Shown one piece after another: positions 6,455 through 8,965 of a stretch of 8,965 bases of DNA. Position 1 is the first letter of the stretch. Every line of letters begins with the position of its first letter. The notes beneath the pieces are model-generated. The model was not told where the DNA came from, made no database searches, and saw nothing but the letters and a program-made list of their open reading frames with translations. This DNA comes from Burkholderiaceae bacterium (GTDB lineage Bacteria > Pseudomonadota > Gammaproteobacteria > Burkholderiales > Burkholderiaceae): assembly GCA_947371415.1 (NCBI GenBank), contig CANBPJ010000069.1, forward strand, positions 1 through 8,965, in the 5' to 3' direction. A program made the translations under genes and the position numbers.

Positions 6455-7083
6455 ATGATCCGTATGTGAAGATGGCCCAAAAAGAGGGTTATCGTGCACG
6501 AGCCGTCTATAAGCTCAGCGAGATAGACGAGCAAGACAGGCTCATCAAAGCGGGTATGACGATTGTGGATCTTGGGAGTGCTCCAGGGAGCTGGTCTCAG
6601 TACGCCCGCAATCGCCTTACGGAGCTAGGTAAAAATAATCCCAATATTGAGTCTGGCAAGCCAGATGGAATCATTATTGCGATCGATATTTTGCCGATGG
6701 AGGATATCGCGGACGTTTCCTTTATTCAGGGGGATTTTCGTGAAGATGAGGGCTTAAGGGCTCTGGAGGCGCTTTTACCTGCGGATGCTGCCGGCAAAGT
6801 GGATCTCGTCCTGTCGGACATGGCCCCCAATCTCTCTGGGGTAGGAGTGGCGGATGCCGCTCGAATGGCCTTTTTAGCTGAGATCGCCTTGGATTTTTCG
6901 GTTCAACACTTAAAGCCTGAAGGCGCACTATTGATTAAGTGCTTCAATGGCAGCGGTTATAGCCAGATTGTGGAGTCCTTTAAAAAGGTCTTTAAAACGG
7001 TGGCCTCCAGAAAGCCTAAAGCTTCCCGAGCAAAGTCCTCGGAAATCTTTTTATTGGGCCGCGACTTCAAGCAGCCTAAATAA
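6409..7083 (+). CDS. rlmE: 23S rRNA (uridine-2552-2'-O)-methyltransferase RlmE (FtsJ/RrmJ)
   Basis: RlmE methylates the ribose of U2552 in the A-loop of 23S rRNA late in 50S assembly, using S-adenosylmethionine. The 224-aa protein has the SAM motif DLGSAPGSW (54-62) and the complete K-D-K-E set: K35, D137 (SDMAPNLSG), K177 (LLIKCFNGSGY) and E212 (KSSEIFLLG). The D-K and K-E spacings (40 and 35) equal those of E. coli D124/K164/E199. The K35-D137 distance is 16 residues longer because of a hydrophilic loop around 78-92, which betaproteobacterial homologues also tend to carry. The start is GTG 6409: TAA at 6403-6405 closes the frame just upstream, and MAKNKFN matches the family. Its own ribosome binding site is poor. 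It is divergent from yhbY, and a hairpin separates it from ftsH. Confidence 0.96.
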   Translation: MAKNKFNKSWLQDHLNDPYVKMAQKEGYRARAVYKLSEIDEQDRLIKAGMTIVDLGSAPGSWSQYARNRLTELGKNNPNIESGKPDGIIIAIDILPMEDIADVSFIQGDFREDEGLRALEALLPADAAGKVDLVLSDMAPNLSGVGVADAARMAFLAEIALDFSVQHLKPEGALLIKCFNGSGYSQIVESFKKVFKTVASRKPKASRAKSSEIFLLGRDFKQPK

Positions 7084-7084
7084 C

Positions 7085-7106
7085 CCCCTAAAAATAGGGG
7101 TTTATT
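7085..7106 (+). terminator. Putative Rho-independent terminator after rlmE
   Basis: CCCCTA (7085-7090) and TAGGGG (7095-7100) form a 6-bp stem around an AAAA loop, followed directly by TTTATT. It begins 2 nt after the rlmE stop codon. The stem is short and the T tract is interrupted, so termination may be partial, letting some transcripts run into ftsH. Confidence 0.6.
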
Positions 7107-7183
7107 AAATAAAGATGCTCTTAGCCCTTGAAAAAGCCTGGTAGTAGAATCAAATACTTAGGTATAGCAATCCGCTTTAACTC

Positions 7184-7197
7184 CCGGATTAATCCGG
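7184..7197. repeat. Perfect 14-bp palindrome CCGGATTAATCCGG in the ftsH leader
   Basis: The sequence reads the same on both strands over 14 bp. It ends 1 nt before the ftsH ribosome binding site at 7199. As DNA it could be a dimer-bound operator. As RNA it gives a 5-bp CCGGA/UCCGG stem with a UUAA loop that abuts the ribosome binding site and could modulate initiation. Neither role is demonstrated. Confidence 0.65.
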
Positions 7198-7198
7198 C

Positions 7199-7203
7199 AA
7201 AGG
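7199..7203 (+). promoter_or_regulatory. ftsH ribosome binding site that selects the TTG start
   Basis: AAAGG ends 7 nt before TTG 7211, which is good spacing, but 19 nt before the first in-frame ATG at 7223, which is too far. This supports TTG as the true start. Confidence 0.75.
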
Positions 7204-7210
7204 TCTCCTT

Positions 7211-8965
7211 TTGAACAGCAATATGTTACAAAAAATCGGTGTGTGGCTCATTGTGGGTCTGGTGCTGTTTACTGTTTTTAAACAGTTTGATAAGCCAAAA
7301 GATCAGACTCAGGTCACCTATTCTCAATTCATGGATGATGCCAAAGCTGGCAAAGTCAGGCGAGTTGATGTGCAGGGTCGCACGCTGCAGGTAACCCCTA
7401 ATGACGGCAACAAATATTCCATCATCTCCCCGGGAGATATTTGGATGGTTGGCGATCTCATGAAGTTCGGAGTTCAAGTAACCGGTAAAGCGGATGATGA
7501 GCCAAACATGTTGGTTTCTGCTTTGTATTACCTGGGACCTACTTTATTGATTATTGGTTTCTGGTTTTTCATGATGCGTCAGATGCAAGGCGGCGGAAAG
7601 GGTGGGGCATTTTCTTTCGGAAAATCTAAAGCGCGCTTGATTGATGAGAACAGCAACACAGTCACCTTCGCCGATGTTGCGGGTTGCGATGAAGCCAAGG
7701 AAGAAGTCTTTGAGATTGTGGATTTCTTAAAAGATCCGCAAAAGTTTCAAAAGCTCGGTGGGCGTATTCCTCATGGTGTACTGCTTGTAGGTCCTCCGGG
7801 TACTGGTAAGACCTTGCTTGCGCGTGCAATTGCGGGCGAAGCAAAGGTTCCATTCTTCTCCATCTCTGGTTCAGACTTCGTCGAGATGTTTGTTGGTGTT
7901 GGTGCATCCCGTGTGCGCGATATGTTTGAGAACGCCAAGAAAAACTCTCCTTGCATCATCTTCATTGACGAGATTGATGCGGTCGGCCGTCATCGTGGCG
8001 CTGGCATGGGTGGCGGCAATGATGAGCGCGAGCAAACACTCAACCAAATGCTGGTAGAGATGGATGGTTTCGAAAGTAATAGCGGCGTGATTGTGGTTGC
8101 GGCGACTAACCGTTCTGATGTATTGGATAAGGCCTTGTTGCGTCCTGGTCGTTTTGATCGCCAGGTGCACGTCGGTTTGCCAGACATTCGGGGTCGCGAG
8201 CAAATCTTGCAAGTGCACATGCGTAAAGTTCCGATTGATCCAGACGTAGATGCTGCTGTATTGGCGCGTGGTACCCCGGGCTTCTCAGGCGCAGATTTAG
8301 CAAATTTGGTAAACGAATCTGCATTGTTTGCAGCGCGTCGCAATAAGCGTGCTGTAGATATGAAAGACTTTGAAGACGCAAAAGACAAGATTTATATGGG
8401 CCCTGAGCGCAAGTCTGCTGTGATGCGAGAGGAAGAGCGTCGCAATACGGCGTATCACGAGTCTGGTCATGCAGTCGTTGCCAAGGTATTACCTAAGGCT
8501 GATCCAGTGCATAAAGTCACCATCATGCCGCGCGGCATGGCCTTGGGTGTGACTTGGCAGTTGCCTGAGTTTGACCGAGTGAACTTGTATAAAGATCGCA
8601 TGTTGGAAGAGTTGGCCATTTTGTTTGGCGGCCGCGCTGCTGAAGAAGTGTTCTTGCACTCTATGAGTACCGGTGCTTCAAATGACTTTGAGCGTGCTAC
8701 CAAAATGGCGCGGGACATGGTAACCCGTTATGGCATGAGTGATAGCTTGGGTACGATGGTTTATGTGGATACGGAGTCTGAGAGTATTTTTGGGCGCAAT
8801 AGCACCAAGACCGTTTCTGAATTGACCCAGCAAAAAGTAGATGCCGAGATTCGTGCGCTGGTAGATAGCCAGTACGCTCTGGCAAGATCGATTCTTGAGC
8901 AAAACCGTGACAAGGTTGAGGCCATGGTTGCTGCCTTGCTTGAATGGGAAACCATCGATGCTGAG
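7211..8965 (+). CDS. ftsH: ATP-dependent zinc metalloprotease FtsH, 3' end beyond the window
   Basis: FtsH is the hexameric inner-membrane AAA+ protease that degrades misassembled membrane proteins and short-lived regulators. The window shows 585 codons with no stop. The family is about 620-645 aa, so roughly 35-60 residues are missing. First membrane segment is about 8-25, then the periplasmic domain to about 100 and the second membrane segment at 103-122. The AAA+ domain has Walker A GPPGTGKT (194-201), pore loop F227-V-G, Walker B IIFIDEID with D253/E254, and second-region-of-homology arginines R314 and R317. The M41 protease has zinc ligands and catalytic glutamate in H416-E417-S-G-H420, with likely third ligand D492 in GASNDFERAT. 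The start is TTG 7211, not ATG 7223: the ribosome binding site fits, and the resulting M-N-S-N-M start resembles the MNNNM of other betaproteobacteria. It follows rlmE as in E. coli, but with a hairpin in between. Confidence 0.97.
   Translation, partial: MNSNMLQKIGVWLIVGLVLFTVFKQFDKPKDQTQVTYSQFMDDAKAGKVRRVDVQGRTLQVTPNDGNKYSIISPGDIWMVGDLMKFGVQVTGKADDEPNMLVSALYYLGPTLLIIGFWFFMMRQMQGGGKGGAFSFGKSKARLIDENSNTVTFADVAGCDEAKEEVFEIVDFLKDPQKFQKLGGRIPHGVLLVGPPGTGKTLLARAIAGEAKVPFFSISGSDFVEMFVGVGASRVRDMFENAKKNSPCIIFIDEIDAVGRHRGAGMGGGNDEREQTLNQMLVEMDGFESNSGVIVVAATNRSDVLDKALLRPGRFDRQVHVGLPDIRGREQILQVHMRKVPIDPDVDAAVLARGTPGFSGADLANLVNESALFAARRNKRAVDMKDFEDAKDKIYMGPERKSAVMREEERRNTAYHESGHAVVAKVLPKADPVHKVTIMPRGMALGVTWQLPEFDRVNLYKDRMLEELAILFGGRAAEEVFLHSMSTGASNDFERATKMARDMVTRYGMSDSLGTMVYVDTESESIFGRNSTKTVSELTQQKVDAEIRALVDSQYALARSILEQNRDKVEAMVAALLEWETIDAE

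Larger units (their letters stand above)
7107..7210 (+). promoter_or_regulatory. ftsH upstream region with palindrome
   Basis: About 100 bp lie between the rlmE hairpin and ftsH. CCCTTGAAA (7125-7133) matches the -35 half of the sigma-32 heat-shock consensus, but no CCCCAT-like -10 sits 13-15 nt downstream. Read as a sigma-70 -35 (TTGAAA) it also lacks a good -10 at 16-18 nt; TAGAAT (7145-7150) is too close. The perfect palindrome CCGGATTAATCCGG occupies 7184-7197. A promoter is likely somewhere here, but I cannot place it. Confidence 0.4.

Noticed and set aside
6227..6534. Minus-strand ORFs across the yhbY-rlmE intergenic region (6227-6415 and 6343-6534)
   Set aside because: No motif or family match; they overlap the yhbY start or the rlmE start and look like chance frames in AT-rich DNA.
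7107..7210. tRNA or small structured RNA between rlmE and ftsH
   Set aside because: Apart from the 14-bp palindrome there is no cloverleaf, CCA end or extended stem structure.
7662..8388. Cluster of minus-strand ORFs (81-132 codons) opposite ftsH
   Set aside because: ftsH has intact Walker A, Walker B, second-region and HExxH motifs on the plus strand through this interval; the antisense frames are coding shadows.
1..8965. Mobile element, CRISPR array, toxin-antitoxin or defence system
   Set aside because: No long repeats, transposase or integrase motifs, spaced direct repeats or defence domains were seen; gene content is conserved core genome throughout.

Overview
The window looks like ordinary chromosomal core genome of a betaproteobacterium, most likely family Burkholderiaceae and close to Polynucleobacter. 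That placement is inference. It rests on moderate GC, on betaproteobacterial protein signatures (a CarA N-terminus of the LPSFPPA type, an FtsH N-terminus of the MN-x-NM...LFTVFKQFD type, RlmE starting MAKNKFN), and on the gene order carA-carB-greA-DUF4149 / yhbY<>rlmE-ftsH. No search was run.

Layout. Positions 1-84 are a short non-coding leader. From 85 to 5551 a plus-strand cluster carries carA and carB (carbamoyl-phosphate synthetase, joined by a 1-nt stop/start overlap), greA (transcript cleavage factor) and a small DUF4149/TMEM205-like membrane protein. Both the carB-greA and the greA-DUF4149 gaps are 19 nt, with no terminator visible between genes, so one operon is likely. A strong, nearly symmetric hairpin at 5589-5625 closes this unit. 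It also closes the convergent minus-strand yhbY-family gene (5644-6270), whose product has an unusual basic tail of about 108 residues. A 138-bp divergent intergenic region separates yhbY from rlmE (6409-7083, 23S rRNA 2'-O-methyltransferase). A weaker hairpin terminator follows rlmE. Then comes ftsH (7211 to the window end, 3' truncated), the membrane AAA+ zinc protease.

Function. CarAB makes carbamoyl phosphate for pyrimidine and arginine synthesis. GreA rescues backtracked RNA polymerase. The YhbY-like protein and RlmE both act on the 50S subunit. FtsH controls membrane-protein and regulator turnover. The greA-yhbY-rlmE-ftsH neighbourhood is a well-known proteobacterial arrangement; carAB in front of it and the DUF4149 gene inside it are the lineage-specific parts.

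I found no mobile element, CRISPR array, RNA gene or undescribed multi-gene system. The points that deserve a second look are small: non-ATG starts in three of the seven genes, short overlapping upstream ORFs at two of them, a perfect 14-bp palindrome against the ftsH ribosome binding site, the basic YhbY tail, a substitution in the CarB allosteric site, and the uncharacterised DUF4149 protein.
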